From: Nitrosomonas sp.
GTDB lineage: Bacteria; Pseudomonadota; Gammaproteobacteria; Burkholderiales; Nitrosomonadaceae
Assembly: GCF_022842015.1 (NCBI RefSeq)
Contig: NZ_JALHQJ010000004.1
Span: forward strand, 1 to 64,000
Direction: 5' to 3'
DNA: 64,000 nucleotides
Part shown: positions 27,804 through 37,501 of the stretch, one piece after another
Layout of the letters: each line of letters opens with the position of its first letter
How positions within the stretch are numbered: position 1 is the first letter of the stretch
Program-made: the position numbers and the translations under genes
The notes under the pieces: model-generated
What the model was told of the DNA's origin: nothing
The model's database searches: none
Seen by the model: only the letters and a program-made list of their open reading frames with translations

Positions 27804-28589
27804 TTATTTCATTTTTCTAATTTGTTCTTGTTTAATAATATAGCGCTGTATCATAGCCTCCATACTTGCTGCTAGATTGATAAACTGACATCCGGCGCGC
27901 ATACAATTTTGACCGTTACGTAAAGTGATTTCGTAGGTGTTTTTTACCTGGATAGTGACATTAATAGTTCCAATCTCTGGGAGCATGATTTGGCAATTGC
28001 TATAAATTATGCCTGGGTCAAAATTGATAATTGGGTGCTGATCGATGACAGCAGTACCGCCACAACTTATGTCAAGGATCGCTACTTCCGCTTTGGCAGC
28101 TGTTGAACTTTTTCCGGGTATTGGAATAACACATTTAAGTGGTTTTACAATAGGAGTAGTAATGCGGAAATGATTTCTTCTTTGTATACGTAGAAGCATT
28201 TCTGGAACATTGACTAAAAATGCATCTTTATTATTAAATTGTATTTTCTTGATTTGATTACAGACAAATTCTATTTTTACTCTATTTTGTGTAGTAACAA
28301 ATACTAATTCTTTGGAATTAAGTGCTTTATGGCAATGTTTGTCATTAATGCCATAATCAATCACCATTTCCTTCTTTTCAGAGTTTATGGATAGAATTGA
28401 TGTTAGTATAAAATCGCTTTCATAGTCAGGATAAAGTGTAATCAGTGAATCTGCTTGCATGATTCCGCGAAGTATAAAAAGAATATCAATTTCCGAGTTA
28501 ATGCGGAATTTTTCACTTTTTTCTTCAGGAGTTAGCATAGTAGGCTCTAATACTTCGTATGTTTCAGTATCTTCATTGGGTGCGAGCAT
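27804..28589 (-). CDS. ycgR: YcgR-like PilZ flagellar brake protein
   Basis: 261 residues from ATG 28589, two bases after the FlhB-like stop. The N-terminal YcgR domain (about 30-115) is followed by a PilZ domain: RRNHFRI (RxxxR) near residue 135-141 and LDISCGG (the D/NxSxxG part) near 170. These are the c-di-GMP contact motifs. c-di-GMP-bound YcgR slows the motor by acting on MotA/FliG in enterobacteria. It is the last gene of the late flagellar cluster, next to several cyclases. Confidence 0.9.
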   Translation of the reverse strand: MLAPNEDTETYEVLEPTMLTPEEKSEKFRINSEIDILFILRGIMQADSLITLYPDYESDFILTSILSINSEKKEMVIDYGINDKHCHKALNSKELVFVTTQNRVKIEFVCNQIKKIQFNNKDAFLVNVPEMLLRIQRRNHFRITTPIVKPLKCVIPIPGKSSTAAKAEVAILDISCGGTAVIDQHPIINFDPGIIYSNCQIMLPEIGTINVTIQVKNTYEITLRNGQNCMRAGCQFINLAASMEAMIQRYIIKQEQIRKMK

Positions 28590-28590
28590 T

Positions 28591-28917
28591 TCAATGTCCT
28601 TCCAAAGTTTGTTGTGTGATCTTGCTGCCAAGACTGTTAGCAGTCAAAGGCGTTTTTGCTTTTTCCAAGCGATAAAGCCATGCAAGTAATTCGGCGATTG
28701 CGACATAAAGCTGTGGCGGAATACGATCGTCGAGATTAACCTGCATTAATAATGCGACCAATTCACTTGATTCATGAACATAAATCCCCGCTTCTTTGGC
28801 GCGCCTTATAATTTCCTGAGCAATGAGGCCTCGACCTTTAGCAATGACTTTGGGCGCGATTTGTCCCTCTTGATAAGCAAGCGCTACAGCAGTGGGGTAA
28901 GATTCATTCATTGTCAT
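28591..28917 (-). CDS. FlhB C-terminal-domain paralogue (FhlB/FlhB2)
   Basis: 108 residues equivalent to the cytoplasmic C-terminal domain of FlhB only: ATALAY-like block TAVALAYQEGQIAPKVIAKG, IIRRAKEAGIYVHES, VALLMQVNLDDRIPPQLYVAIAELLAWLYR. The autocleavage NPTH of full FlhB is replaced by YPTA, and there is no membrane part. Such stand-alone copies are common next to fliK and can partly stand in for the FlhB C-domain in export switching. It overlaps fliK by 14 bp. Confidence 0.88.
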   Translation of the reverse strand: MTMNESYPTAVALAYQEGQIAPKVIAKGRGLIAQEIIRRAKEAGIYVHESSELVALLMQVNLDDRIPPQLYVAIAELLAWLYRLEKAKTPLTANSLGSKITQQTLEGH

Positions 28918-29935
28918 TGTGCTGAACTTCTACCGTTTGTATGGTTAATCCTGCGGATTGCATATCTGTCGTGAGTAATGATCGATTGTCTTTTAATAAA
29001 CTAGACGTATCAATTTGTGATGTTTTTAATTTAATATTAATACCTTGGGCATTAAATAAGATGTTGGCGGTAACATCTCCCAGTTGTGGCAACGATAAAT
29101 GAAGTTGCGTACGCCACTGTGCTGCATGATCGAATTCATCGGTCTTGTTTCCATCTTCAGATTGTTGTTCATAAATATCCCATTCCATCGATTGGCCATG
29201 CCAAACTTCACCTCGCCAGAATAGATGTCCGGTTTCCAGTGTATTTAGTTGTTGCTGTACTAGTGGCAGAGTCTGAACATGCACTGGCATTTCAGGACTT
29301 GGCGAAGCTAAAATCGCTGTCTTAGTCACAGATAGTTCAGGCACTGCTAACATTAACTTACCCTGTGGTTCTTGTTGTAAATTCTCCAGTGTATTTTCTC
29401 CATTAATCCATTGAGCCTGATGTGATTCATAGAATAACCCACTTTGGGTAATTGTTTTTTGCAATAAACCGGGTAATTCAGTGCTATTTGTTAGCGTTCC
29501 ATTCAGAATAGGAGAAGAGTTTGTTAGTGATTGGGCGGTATTTGTTGGAGCATGCTTTAAAGTATCATGCATTAGGAGGCCGATAAATCGTCCAGTGGTG
29601 CTTATTGAAGCGATATTTTCCTTTGATTCTATCGTTGCTTTGTCGAGGATAAGGAATTTTAGATTTGGTTGGTGAGAAATGAAAACTAATTCTAGTTTAT
29701 TGCCGGGTTGAAACTTTGCAGGGAGATCTATCTGGAGTAGTTTATCGTTAACCAAGACTCTGGAACTTCCATTAGATAAACGTGCTTCAACAAATGCCTG
29801 ATATTTTTGTCCTTGCTCAAATTTACTAGAAGAATTTTGTGAATCAAGAATTGCTGTTACAGGTGCTATCGGTGAAACAGATTTTATCTGTGTTAGGGGC
29901 GTGATTAAATCGGTTTTGATAATGATTGGATTCAC
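28904..29935 (-). CDS. fliK: Flagellar hook-length control protein FliK (C-domain type)
   Basis: 343 residues, starting at a GTG (29935). The N-terminal ~230 residues are Ser/Thr/Asn/Gln-rich and low in pattern, as in FliK rulers. The C-terminal ~90 carry the hook-length domain: THLHLSLPQLGDVTANI-like block and VDFNAQGINIKLKTSQ-like strand-helix, then LTTDMQSAGLTIQTVEV. FliK measures hook length and switches the export gate with FlhB, matching the FlhB-like gene directly after it. Divergent N-termini make FliK identification depend on the C-domain. Confidence 0.8.
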   Translation of the reverse strand: MNPIIIKTDLITPLTQIKSVSPIAPVTAILDSQNSSSKFEQGQKYQAFVEARLSNGSSRVLVNDKLLQIDLPAKFQPGNKLELVFISHQPNLKFLILDKATIESKENIASISTTGRFIGLLMHDTLKHAPTNTAQSLTNSSPILNGTLTNSTELPGLLQKTITQSGLFYESHQAQWINGENTLENLQQEPQGKLMLAVPELSVTKTAILASPSPEMPVHVQTLPLVQQQLNTLETGHLFWRGEVWHGQSMEWDIYEQQSEDGNKTDEFDHAAQWRTQLHLSLPQLGDVTANILFNAQGINIKLKTSQIDTSSLLKDNRSLLTTDMQSAGLTIQTVEVQHNDNE

Positions 29936-29990
29936 GACAGCTTGTATTTATCCAATAGAAGCAACATATTCTGATACTTTATTTGGATGC

Positions 29991-30326
29991 TTATACATTG
30001 TTAACAGGTTGATATGTTTGTTGAAGATTGCGTGTGCGTTTATTAATGCTGAGCATATCTTGTAGTCTTGCCATCCAAGGTTCAATGATTGCTCGAATTT
30101 GGGCATCGTTATCCAATATTTGGTGAATAATTTTTACCTTTTTTTGCTGTAATTCTTTATCTAGTAAAGGCTCCGTGTCATTTTTTTTGAGGCTATCGGT
30201 TAGCTTTCTACATTCTTGTTCTAATGATACCAATTGATCCCATTCGCTATTTTGTGCAGCAGTCAGCATTTTCCCAGTTGTTGCTAAAATGGCATTGTAG
30301 GTTATTATCGTATGCGCATTATCCAT
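29991..30326 (-). CDS. fliT: FliT-like flagellar export chaperone
   Basis: 111 residues, all helical. The block SEWDQLVSLEQECRKLTDSLK matches FliT, the export chaperone of the cap protein FliD and an FlhDC antagonist in enterobacteria. It follows fliS in the order fliD-fliS-fliT. ATG 30326 is chosen; a GTG 9 codons upstream is possible. Confidence 0.85.
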   Translation of the reverse strand: MDNAHTIITYNAILATTGKMLTAAQNSEWDQLVSLEQECRKLTDSLKKNDTEPLLDKELQQKKVKIIHQILDNDAQIRAIIEPWMARLQDMLSINKRTRNLQQTYQPVNNV

Positions 30327-30365
30327 TCTTTTACATATCCTTTTTCTTGTCACAGAAATCTTTGT

Positions 30366-30794
30366 TTAGGTAGCAATTGCTTTTATTGCAGTTAGAGTTC
30401 CATTGGATTCTCCGATTTCTTTCCAGGCACTATATAGTTCGGATAAAAGTTTATTTACTTCATTCAGTGTCTCAATATTATTCTGAATATTAGCCATTAA
30501 TAATCGGTGCGTCATATAATCATAAAGTGCTTGGAGTTTAATGGCCAAATCACCGCCCGCATTCATGTCCAAACTAGCTTTCAAGCCGTGATCAATAATC
30601 ATGATGGCTTTTGAAATCATTTGTCCTTTTTCTGCGATCTCGTTATTCTGCATATGTATTCTGGTTCTCGCCAGTGCTTCTTGTGCTCCTTCGAATAGCA
30701 TTAAAATAAGTTTGTGCGGATCAGCTGACTCAACGCCGGTTTCAACACCAATACGCTGGTAGGCGGATATTGCATTATTCTTGGTAGTAAACAT
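30366..30794 (-). CDS. fliS: FliS flagellin export chaperone
   Basis: 142 residues, four-helix protein. Typical blocks are NAISAYQRIGVETGVESADP, HKLILMLFEGAQEAL and ISKAIMIIDHGLKASLD with a C-terminal LNEVNKLLSELYSAWKEIG. FliS binds the C-terminus of flagellin and prevents its early assembly. It lies between fliD and fliT, 49 bp after fliD. Confidence 0.95.
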   Translation of the reverse strand: MFTTKNNAISAYQRIGVETGVESADPHKLILMLFEGAQEALARTRIHMQNNEIAEKGQMISKAIMIIDHGLKASLDMNAGGDLAIKLQALYDYMTHRLLMANIQNNIETLNEVNKLLSELYSAWKEIGESNGTLTAIKAIAT

Positions 30795-30843
30795 TTGGTA
30801 CTCTCTTTTATATTATAAAAAGCTTACTTCTTGGAGCTTATTT

Positions 30844-32817
30844 TTAGCTACTTGCACCAGGCAATCTGGACAATTGTTGTTGTAAGAAATTGCTGGTTTG
30901 GGTCATGCTGACGATTGTCGCATCCAGTGCAGAAAACTGTGCACGTATACGCTTCTCTACTCCCTCGAGTCTCTGATTTAATGCTTCTCTCTGTGATTCA
31001 ATATCTTTGATTGATGAATTAATGCCATCAATACGATTATCAATTAGATTAGATTTCAACATATCATCTACTAATTTACCCAGCTTTGCCGCAAAGCCAT
31101 GCGCAAAATCGACAGTTCCTCTAGCACCTGTATTGCCACCGGATATTTTGAGAGTGAGTCCACTGCTGTCGGCAGCACCGGTTAGGATTTGACCAGAACC
31201 TGTGGCGGTGACGCCATTAATCGTCCCAGCCACATCTAGACCACTGGTTTCAACAGGTGTGCCAAATAAATCCTGTTTACCATTCCCGCCTGTAATTGAT
31301 ACAGTTGATGCAGCACCGAATTGATCGGAAGTGATAGTTAATTTTCCCGCTGACTCGCTTAGTGCTACTTTTATACCGGCTGCAGAAATTTCTGGTGCAC
31401 CATTGATTCTTGACTGGATTTCAGCTGCCAGTGAAGTTGCCGTATAAGTGCCTGTTGCAAGAGTTACACTAGCGCTTACTCCATTAATAGTGAAATTTAG
31501 TGTGTCGTTGACTCCAGTATTAATACTCAGCGCAGCAGGAGCGCTACCTGCCGCAGTGCCTTGTGTCGCAATTTGACTGATATCCAATGAGTGCTTGCCA
31601 TTGTTTGTATCAGGCTTAGCACTGATAAATGATACTAAACTGTCACTGGTTTTTCCAACGGAGGCAAACAGTGTCGAAATATCTTTTGTCGGATCATTCA
31701 GTACTTGGGATAGAGCAGTTGAATCAAATTTGAGAGTGCCATTCGCTTGAAAAGAAACGCCTACCTCAGTTAGTATGCTCAGGCCGCCGCCTGCAGTAGT
31801 CAGTGGATCGGAGATTGTGTTACGTAATTGTGTCTGAATTGAACGAACGGTTGAATCCCCCGTTAGAATAGATGCGCGCTTAGTAGCGGCATCATATTTT
31901 GAGAGATCGACGATGGTTTTATTAAGATCATTAAAAGCTTTAACAAATGACGACACTGCACTCTGAGTGTTTGCTGTGTCTCGAGATAAATTTAAGGTTG
32001 TTGTTGTGCCAGTATTTGTTTTCAATAGATCTAACGTGACACCTTCAATAGCATCTGTAATTTTGTTGGATGCTTTGTTAATTAGAATGCCGTCAATGAC
32101 TAATGTGGCATTGCTGGCTGCCACAGTCTCAGTAAGATTAGTCGTGCCACCAGTGGATGCATCGTAATTAAGCTGAGATAATCCTACATTATCGGTATTG
32201 TTTGTATCAGTATCATTTGTAGTTATTTTTAGGGCGTTGCTCAAACCAGTATCCGTTGAAGCAATCACTAAACGATTGCCAGTGCCATCATTCACAATGC
32301 TGGCGGTTACTCCTGCGTTAGCTAGATTGATAGTGTCACGGATGCCAGCCAATGATGAATTGTCAGGAGAAATGGAAATTGATTGCGCAGCTTTATCTGA
32401 ATTCAGTGTAAATGCGCCGCCACTGTATGTGCCGAACTGTATGGTTATAGTGCCGCTGCCGATTGTGGTGCCGGTAGTTGCAAAGTTAGCAGATTTTAAT
32501 TTATGCGATTGTGCGAGTGTTTGGATTTCCATGGAGTAGCTGCCTGTTGCTGCAGTCGAATTGGCGCTTACATTGGCCAATGTTGTATCGGCAAGACTGG
32601 CCGTTTTGGCGGTATATTTTTCCGGATTGGCCAACGCAGAAAGACTGCTTTGGAATGAGGACAGCGCACCCTTTAGGCTACCGAAAGCAGTTAGCTGAGT
32701 TTGCTGTTTAGCCTCTTTGGTATCAAGGGATGACAGGGGGCGGCGTTCCAATGCCATTAATTGGCTGACAATACCGGTGACATCTAAACCTGATCCAATT
32801 CCTGGAGATGAAAGCAT
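30844..32817 (-). CDS. fliD: Flagellar cap protein FliD (HAP2)
   Basis: 657 residues. The N-terminal SPGIGSGLDVTGIVSQLMAL and the C-terminal coiled coil (NSSIKDIESQREALNQRLEGVEKRIRAQF, TSNFLQQQL) are the conserved ends that anchor the cap; the middle is Ser/Thr/Gly-rich and beta-like. Larger than E. coli FliD (468) by an enlarged central surface region. FliD caps the filament and folds flagellin at its tip. It is in the fliC-flaG-fliD-fliS-fliT line. Confidence 0.95.
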   Translation of the reverse strand: MLSSPGIGSGLDVTGIVSQLMALERRPLSSLDTKEAKQQTQLTAFGSLKGALSSFQSSLSALANPEKYTAKTASLADTTLANVSANSTAATGSYSMEIQTLAQSHKLKSANFATTGTTIGSGTITIQFGTYSGGAFTLNSDKAAQSISISPDNSSLAGIRDTINLANAGVTASIVNDGTGNRLVIASTDTGLSNALKITTNDTDTNNTDNVGLSQLNYDASTGGTTNLTETVAASNATLVIDGILINKASNKITDAIEGVTLDLLKTNTGTTTTLNLSRDTANTQSAVSSFVKAFNDLNKTIVDLSKYDAATKRASILTGDSTVRSIQTQLRNTISDPLTTAGGGLSILTEVGVSFQANGTLKFDSTALSQVLNDPTKDISTLFASVGKTSDSLVSFISAKPDTNNGKHSLDISQIATQGTAAGSAPAALSINTGVNDTLNFTINGVSASVTLATGTYTATSLAAEIQSRINGAPEISAAGIKVALSESAGKLTITSDQFGAASTVSITGGNGKQDLFGTPVETSGLDVAGTINGVTATGSGQILTGAADSSGLTLKISGGNTGARGTVDFAHGFAAKLGKLVDDMLKSNLIDNRIDGINSSIKDIESQREALNQRLEGVEKRIRAQFSALDATIVSMTQTSNFLQQQLSRLPGASS

Positions 32818-32855
32818 TTTTGAGTCCTGTTATTCTGATTCTATTAGAATTTTTA

Positions 32856-33227
32856 TTATGCTTTGTCGTTAAGTAGCAATCCTTGCATCTTGTCTAAGCT
32901 GCGAGCTATTTCAATGGCCTCTTCTGTGGGAAACTGCCGAATAACCTCATCAGTATGGGCATCCAATACCTTAATGATTGATTTGCCAGTTTCTTCATCA
33001 ATTGAGAAACGCAAATTATGTCCCAGAATATCTGCTGCCTCCTGAATTTCTTGAACAGCTTGTTTGATTTGTTCTACTGTCTCTGATTTATTATTTACTG
33101 TAGGTCGTCCAGTTGAAACAGGTGATGGAGCAACGTCAGTATCAGACATGACTTTCTTCTGAGTAACCGGCATTGGTGCTACTGGGTGTGAAATTGCATC
33201 TGATCTGTTTAATTGATTGATATTCAT
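32856..33227 (-). CDS. flaG: FlaG-family protein
   Basis: 123 residues from ATG 33227 (GAGGAG at 7 nt). The conserved C-terminal half is QEAADILGHNLRFSIDEETG, KSIIKVLDAHTDEVIRQFP and EEAIEIARSLDKM; the first ~50 residues are variable. FlaG influences filament length in Vibrio and Campylobacter. It sits between flagellin and fliD as usual. Confidence 0.92.
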   Translation of the reverse strand: MNINQLNRSDAISHPVAPMPVTQKKVMSDTDVAPSPVSTGRPTVNNKSETVEQIKQAVQEIQEAADILGHNLRFSIDEETGKSIIKVLDAHTDEVIRQFPTEEAIEIARSLDKMQGLLLNDKA

Positions 33228-33251
33228 GAGATAGCTCCTCAAAGTTGAAAC

Positions 33252-33285
33252 GTACGCGGGAGTTTTTCTTGATAATCCCGCGTAC
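33252..33285. terminator. 10-bp perfect stem-loop between fliC and flaG
   Basis: GTACGCGGGA (33252-33261) is fully complementary to TCCCGCGTAC (33276-33285), loop 14 nt, 43 bp beyond the fliC stop. On the minus strand it is followed by GTTTCAACTTT, only a weak U-rich tail. It may attenuate read-through from the very strongly expressed flagellin gene into flaG-fliD, or protect the fliC mRNA end. Confidence 0.6.
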
Positions 33286-33328
33286 TATCAGCTTTATTTA
33301 ATGCGTTGCATCATTTGTTACGGATTGC

Positions 33329-34819
33329 TTAACGTAACAGTGATAGAACATTATTGGGTAAGGAATTTGCTTGTGCAAGAATCGCTACACCTGCTTGTTG
33401 CAAAATCTGACCACGTGTCATGTTGGCTGTTTCAGCGGCGAAGTCGGCATCCTGAATCCGGCTACGCGAAGCTGAAAGATTCTCAGAAGTGCTTTGCAGA
33501 TTCGCGACGGTTGAGCTGAAACGATTCTGATATGAACCTAAGTCGGCGCGGGATGAATTGATTTGGGCCAATGCTGCATCCACTGAGGTGAGTGCAGCTT
33601 GTGAGCCCGCTACAGACGATAGGCTTAGCGCCGCTACCGAAGAAAATGTGCTGTTATTTACGCCAGCAATTGAAAATGCAGAAGCATTAGCGTTGGCTGT
33701 CGAGATCGCGCCTTTGGCACTGGAAAGCGAGACAGTACCAGTTTTCACGGCAGAGATGGTAGCAGCAGCGCCTTCCGTCAGAGTCGAGCCACCGAAGCTG
33801 ACTGTATCGTTACCAGCGGTGCTGTTCGCGAAGTTACTCAGAACAATATTGCGCCCATCCGTCGTGCTGAGGGTAATGCTCGTTTTCGAACTGGCGCTGG
33901 TGAAGCTAGCTGTGACACCGCTAGTGGCCTGAACACCGTTGATGGCAGAAACTACACTGCTCAGGTCATTCTGATCAGTAACCGATGTCGAAATCGCCTG
34001 TCCATTGATGCTGAATGAAACCGTACCAGCCGCACTCAGGCTACTTAGGGTCGTACTGTTACTTGCGGTGGCGGTTATTCCGATACCACTTGCTGCACTG
34101 TTGATAGCAGCAGCAACTTCTCTGGCTCCACCGGTAGTGGTCAACGATCCTGCTGTACCCGCAGCATAAGTAATTGCGCTCGTTGTGCCGCCATCTGCAG
34201 TGGTAAGGGTGAGATCGGTTTCTGCGAGTACAGCGTTGGTCAAGCTGGCGATATCGCCGACAGCAACGGCATTCATTGCTGTACCGCTAGTGGCTAAGGT
34301 ATGGCTGCCGAGTGCAGAAGCGCGCGCATCATTGATTTTTGTAATATCGATGCTTTGGCCAGCATTAGCGCCAACTTGGAAGCTCTGATTCTGAAAAGAA
34401 CCATCCAGTAAATTCGTGCCGTTAAACTGGGTTTGGCTGGCAACGCGAGATATTTCAGAAATTAATTGTGAAGCTTCGGCTTGTAGTGCAGTGCGATCAC
34501 TGGCACTGTTGGTAGCATTGGAAGATTGTACAGCCAGCTCACGAATACGCTGCAGGTTGTTGCCGATTTCACTCAGCGCACCTTCAGCAGTTTGTGACAG
34601 TGAAATGCCATCGTTTGCGTTACGTACAGCTTGGTTTAAACCACGGATTTGTGAAGTCATTCTTTCTGAAATAGCCAGGCCCGCAGCATCATCCTTAGCG
34701 CTGTTTATTCTCAATCCAGAAGATAAACGTTCTAGTGATGTGTTGAGTGATGACGCTGATGAGTTAAGGTTACGTTGTGCAGTCAGCGAAGCGATGTTTG
34801 AATTTATAACTTGAGACAT
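33329..34819 (-). CDS. fliC: Flagellin FliC
   Basis: 496 residues. The N-terminal D0/D1 region ([40 protein letters not shown]) and C-terminal D1/D0 ([39 protein letters not shown]) are canonical; the middle is Thr/Ser/Ala-rich. A single flagellin gene is present. TTAGGAGAACCC precedes the ATG. It is the first gene of the minus-strand late cluster, so the main promoter lies in 34820-35171. Confidence 0.97.
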   Translation of the reverse strand: MSQVINSNIASLTAQRNLNSSASSLNTSLERLSSGLRINSAKDDAAGLAISERMTSQIRGLNQAVRNANDGISLSQTAEGALSEIGNNLQRIRELAVQSSNATNSASDRTALQAEASQLISEISRVASQTQFNGTNLLDGSFQNQSFQVGANAGQSIDITKINDARASALGSHTLATSGTAMNAVAVGDIASLTNAVLAETDLTLTTADGGTTSAITYAAGTAGSLTTTGGAREVAAAINSAASGIGITATASNSTTLSSLSAAGTVSFSINGQAISTSVTDQNDLSSVVSAINGVQATSGVTASFTSASSKTSITLSTTDGRNIVLSNFANSTAGNDTVSFGGSTLTEGAAATISAVKTGTVSLSSAKGAISTANANASAFSIAGVNNSTFSSVAALSLSSVAGSQAALTSVDAALAQINSSRADLGSYQNRFSSTVANLQSTSENLSASRSRIQDADFAAETANMTRGQILQQAGVAILAQANSLPNNVLSLLR

Positions 34820-35171
34820 TTGGGTTCTCCTAATTTACATTTGGCATTATTGCCAGTTGGTTTGTCCGCAATCCTGAAAGGTATAAAAACCTTGGGCGGA
34901 TAAATCTTTAATTTAAATTACGGTGGTGACTTCCTCGCAATCCAAGAAGAAAGGCAAGCACCGTTGATTGCAGTTATCGGAATTGATTTTGGAAAGTTTA
35001 GAGATTTGCTTTTTTGTGTTTTATCTATTTGGTTGGTTAGTAACAGTTATTCGTGATATAAATTACTTTCTAAAGGTGAAGTCACTCTGTAGAATATAGA
35101 ATTAATTCAGATGGTTAATTTTTCAACCTAATTCTTAAGTTTATATCGGCTTCAATCAATGAGGGACTGAG
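34820..35171. other. Flagellin leader and divergent promoter region
   Basis: No gene seen. It serves fliC (minus) and the sensor-kinase operon (plus). In the fliC leader there are two short hairpins: TGGCA/TGCCA at 34842-34855 and AAGGT/ACCTT at 34878-34893. I could not find a match to the sigma-28 consensus with correct spacing, so the transcription start is not placed. Confidence 0.4.
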
Positions 35172-36743
35172 ATGGTCGATGAAGAGAAGTTAAAAATATT
35201 GTTGATTGAGTATTCTGCAAAGGATGCTGCTGCGGTTCTGAAAATACTATCACACAGTGGTTTTCAAACAGACTATCTGTGCGTTGCTACGGCTGACGAT
35301 TTGCAAGAGGCTCTGAGGCTCCAGGATTGGAATGTGATTCTATCTGATTATGCTTCACCGCGACTTAATGCGTGCGACGTAATCAAATTGATAAAAAATC
35401 AAGGATTGGATATACCTTTAATCATCGTTTCCAGTGATATCGGTGAAGAAGCGGCTGAAAATATCATGGCTTTAGGCGCATATGATTTTATGATGAAGGC
35501 CAATCTTGCTAGATTGGTGCCGGTAATCAGACGTAGTTTGCGTGAAGTAAAGAATTATCAGCGTCTTATTACTGCTCAAGCTGCGCTACAAAAAAGTGAA
35601 GCGCTTTTTCAAGCTATTACATCTAATCTTCCCGGAGTCGTGTTTCAGTTTCAGTTGGGTAAGAATAATAAAGCTAGTTTCCCATATGTCAGTGATGCAA
35701 GCGAAACACTACTGGGGCTATCACCCCAGAAGCTAATGAGCAGCCCAGAACTTTTCCCGGAATTAATTCTGCCTGAGGACAAAGAATCTTATCGTCAACT
35801 TATGATGACATCTGCCGAGCAACTTTCAACCTGGAACTGGGAGGGCTGTATTCAAGTAAAAGGAGACAGTGATATTAAATGGGTTAGTTTACGTGCAACG
35901 CCCAGAAGAATGCTTGATGGAGCGATGTTGTGGGATGGCATTATGATAAACATTACCCGCAATAAGCTGGCTGAGCGCGAGATTGCACGTTCGCGTGAAC
36001 AGCTGGCCGAGCTATCCTCATATTTGCAGAAAGTTAAAGAACAGGAGCGAGCCCGAATTGCACGCGAAATTCACGATGACATCGGTGGGACATTAACTGC
36101 CATTAAATGTGAGTTACTTCCTTGTATGGATAAGACAGCAAGAAAGCTCGAATTTTATCAACAGAAAGCGAAATCTATTGAATCACTAGTGGATCGTGTA
36201 ATCGATAGTACTAGACGGATTTCGCTTGATTTGCGCCCTGGAATTCTTGATTGTGGGATCGTTGCCGCTGTGCAATGGCAAGCAAAAGAATTTAGTGATC
36301 GTACCGGTATTGTTTGCAGAGTATCATGCGACAATGATGAAATATCTTTAGATTCGGATTTGGCCATAGCGATTTTTCGGGTATTCCAGGAAACGCTGAC
36401 AAATATTTCCAAACATGCCAATGCATCACGCATTCAGGTAAAGCTTGTCGAATTGAAAGGCTTGATTTTACTTGATGTGATGGATAATGGGTGCGGCATT
36501 ACTGAAATTGATATGGACAAGCAAGATTCATTTGGAATACGGGGAATGCGTGAACGATGCCTGCAATTAAAGGGAAATTTTCATATTTCTGGAGAATCAG
36601 AAAAAGGAACTAAGGTGACCATTTTGATACCGACTGGGGATCCAGAATATGATTCTGAGCAAGCATGTGATTTAAATAATAAGTTTAGAGAGTTCCCGCA
36701 CTCGGAGCCCATTAAGAAGGGAAAGCAAATTTCTCGGCTTTAA
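35172..36743 (+). CDS. Receiver-PAS-histidine kinase (NarX/DegS type)
   Basis: 523 residues, soluble. Receiver domain about 8-125 (KILLIEY, phospho-acceptor candidate Asp59 in ILSDYASP, Lys in DFMMKANL); the second acidic residue is kept only as Glu-Tyr, so it is partly degenerate. A PAS domain with PAC tail follows at about 145-265. HisKA_3 dimerisation helix with His301 (IAREIHDDIGGT), then an HATPase domain with the N box TLTNISKHANASR, DNGCGI and GIRGMRERC. The next gene, 16 bp on, is its NarL-type partner. It lies divergent from flagellin, but the controlled genes are not evident. Confidence 0.88.
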   Translation: MVDEEKLKILLIEYSAKDAAAVLKILSHSGFQTDYLCVATADDLQEALRLQDWNVILSDYASPRLNACDVIKLIKNQGLDIPLIIVSSDIGEEAAENIMALGAYDFMMKANLARLVPVIRRSLREVKNYQRLITAQAALQKSEALFQAITSNLPGVVFQFQLGKNNKASFPYVSDASETLLGLSPQKLMSSPELFPELILPEDKESYRQLMMTSAEQLSTWNWEGCIQVKGDSDIKWVSLRATPRRMLDGAMLWDGIMINITRNKLAEREIARSREQLAELSSYLQKVKEQERARIAREIHDDIGGTLTAIKCELLPCMDKTARKLEFYQQKAKSIESLVDRVIDSTRRISLDLRPGILDCGIVAAVQWQAKEFSDRTGIVCRVSCDNDEISLDSDLAIAIFRVFQETLTNISKHANASRIQVKLVELKGLILLDVMDNGCGITEIDMDKQDSFGIRGMRERCLQLKGNFHISGESEKGTKVTILIPTGDPEYDSEQACDLNNKFREFPHSEPIKKGKQISRL

Positions 36744-36759
36744 ATAGCTGGAGGTATAC

Positions 36760-37392
36760 ATGATTAGTGTAATGATTGCCGATGATCATGCAATTGTTCG
36801 TCAAGGTTTGAAACAGATACTCAGTGAAACTGACGATATTAAGGTGACTGGGGAGGCAGAAACGGGTTTTCAAGCAATCAAAATTGCACGGCAACAAGAC
36901 TTCAATGTCATGTTGTTGGACATATCTCTACCCGATAGAAATGGTATTGAGATTTTGAAGCAGATAAAGAAAGATAGGCCAAATTTGTCAGTATTAATGC
37001 TTAGTATGCACAATGAACACGAGTTTGCTATTCGTGCATTAAAAGCGGGCGCATCGGGTTATCTAAATAAACAAAGCGCACCTGCGCAACTGGTAGTGGC
37101 TATTCGGCAAGTCGCGGCGGGAGATAAGTATGTTAGCCCTGTTGTCGCACAAGAACTTGCTAATATTATTAACTCTGATATCGATAAACCCCTTCATGCT
37201 ACTTTGTCCGATCGAGAGTATCAAACATTGTGTTTTATTGCAGCCGGTAAAACTTTGTCTGAAATATCGTCTGAGATGTTTCTGAGTCCTAAAACAGTGA
37301 GTGTTTATCGTGCGCGATTATTGGAGAAACTCAAACTGACAAACAATTCAGAGATAATTCGCTATGCAATAAAGAATAAATTGGTAGATTGA
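36760..37392 (+). CDS. NarL/FixJ-type response regulator
   Basis: 210 residues: receiver with Asp54 (MLLDISLPDRNG), Asp8-Asp9 and Lys in GYLNKQSAP, and a C-terminal LuxR helix-turn-helix (SDREYQTLCFIAAGKTLSEI, LSPKTVSVYRARLLEKL). Forms a two-component system with the upstream kinase. DNA targets are unknown. A GGAG site precedes the ATG. Its position between the flagellin and GGDEF genes suggests a role in motility or lifestyle switching, which is inference. Confidence 0.93.
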   Translation: MISVMIADDHAIVRQGLKQILSETDDIKVTGEAETGFQAIKIARQQDFNVMLLDISLPDRNGIEILKQIKKDRPNLSVLMLSMHNEHEFAIRALKAGASGYLNKQSAPAQLVVAIRQVAAGDKYVSPVVAQELANIINSDIDKPLHATLSDREYQTLCFIAAGKTLSEISSEMFLSPKTVSVYRARLLEKLKLTNNSEIIRYAIKNKLVD

Positions 37393-37501
37393 TTTCCTAG
37401 TTAAAGATGTTACTGCAATTAGTTTAATTTTTTTTCGAATGAGTCGATATTTTTTAGTCCCAGGATTACTGATTCATTATGTTTAATTTTGACCGATTAA
37501 T

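Noticed and set aside
34820-35171. Sigma-28 promoter for fliC
   Set aside because: TAAAGATT occurs but no GCCGATAA-like element is found at the right spacing, so no promoter was called.
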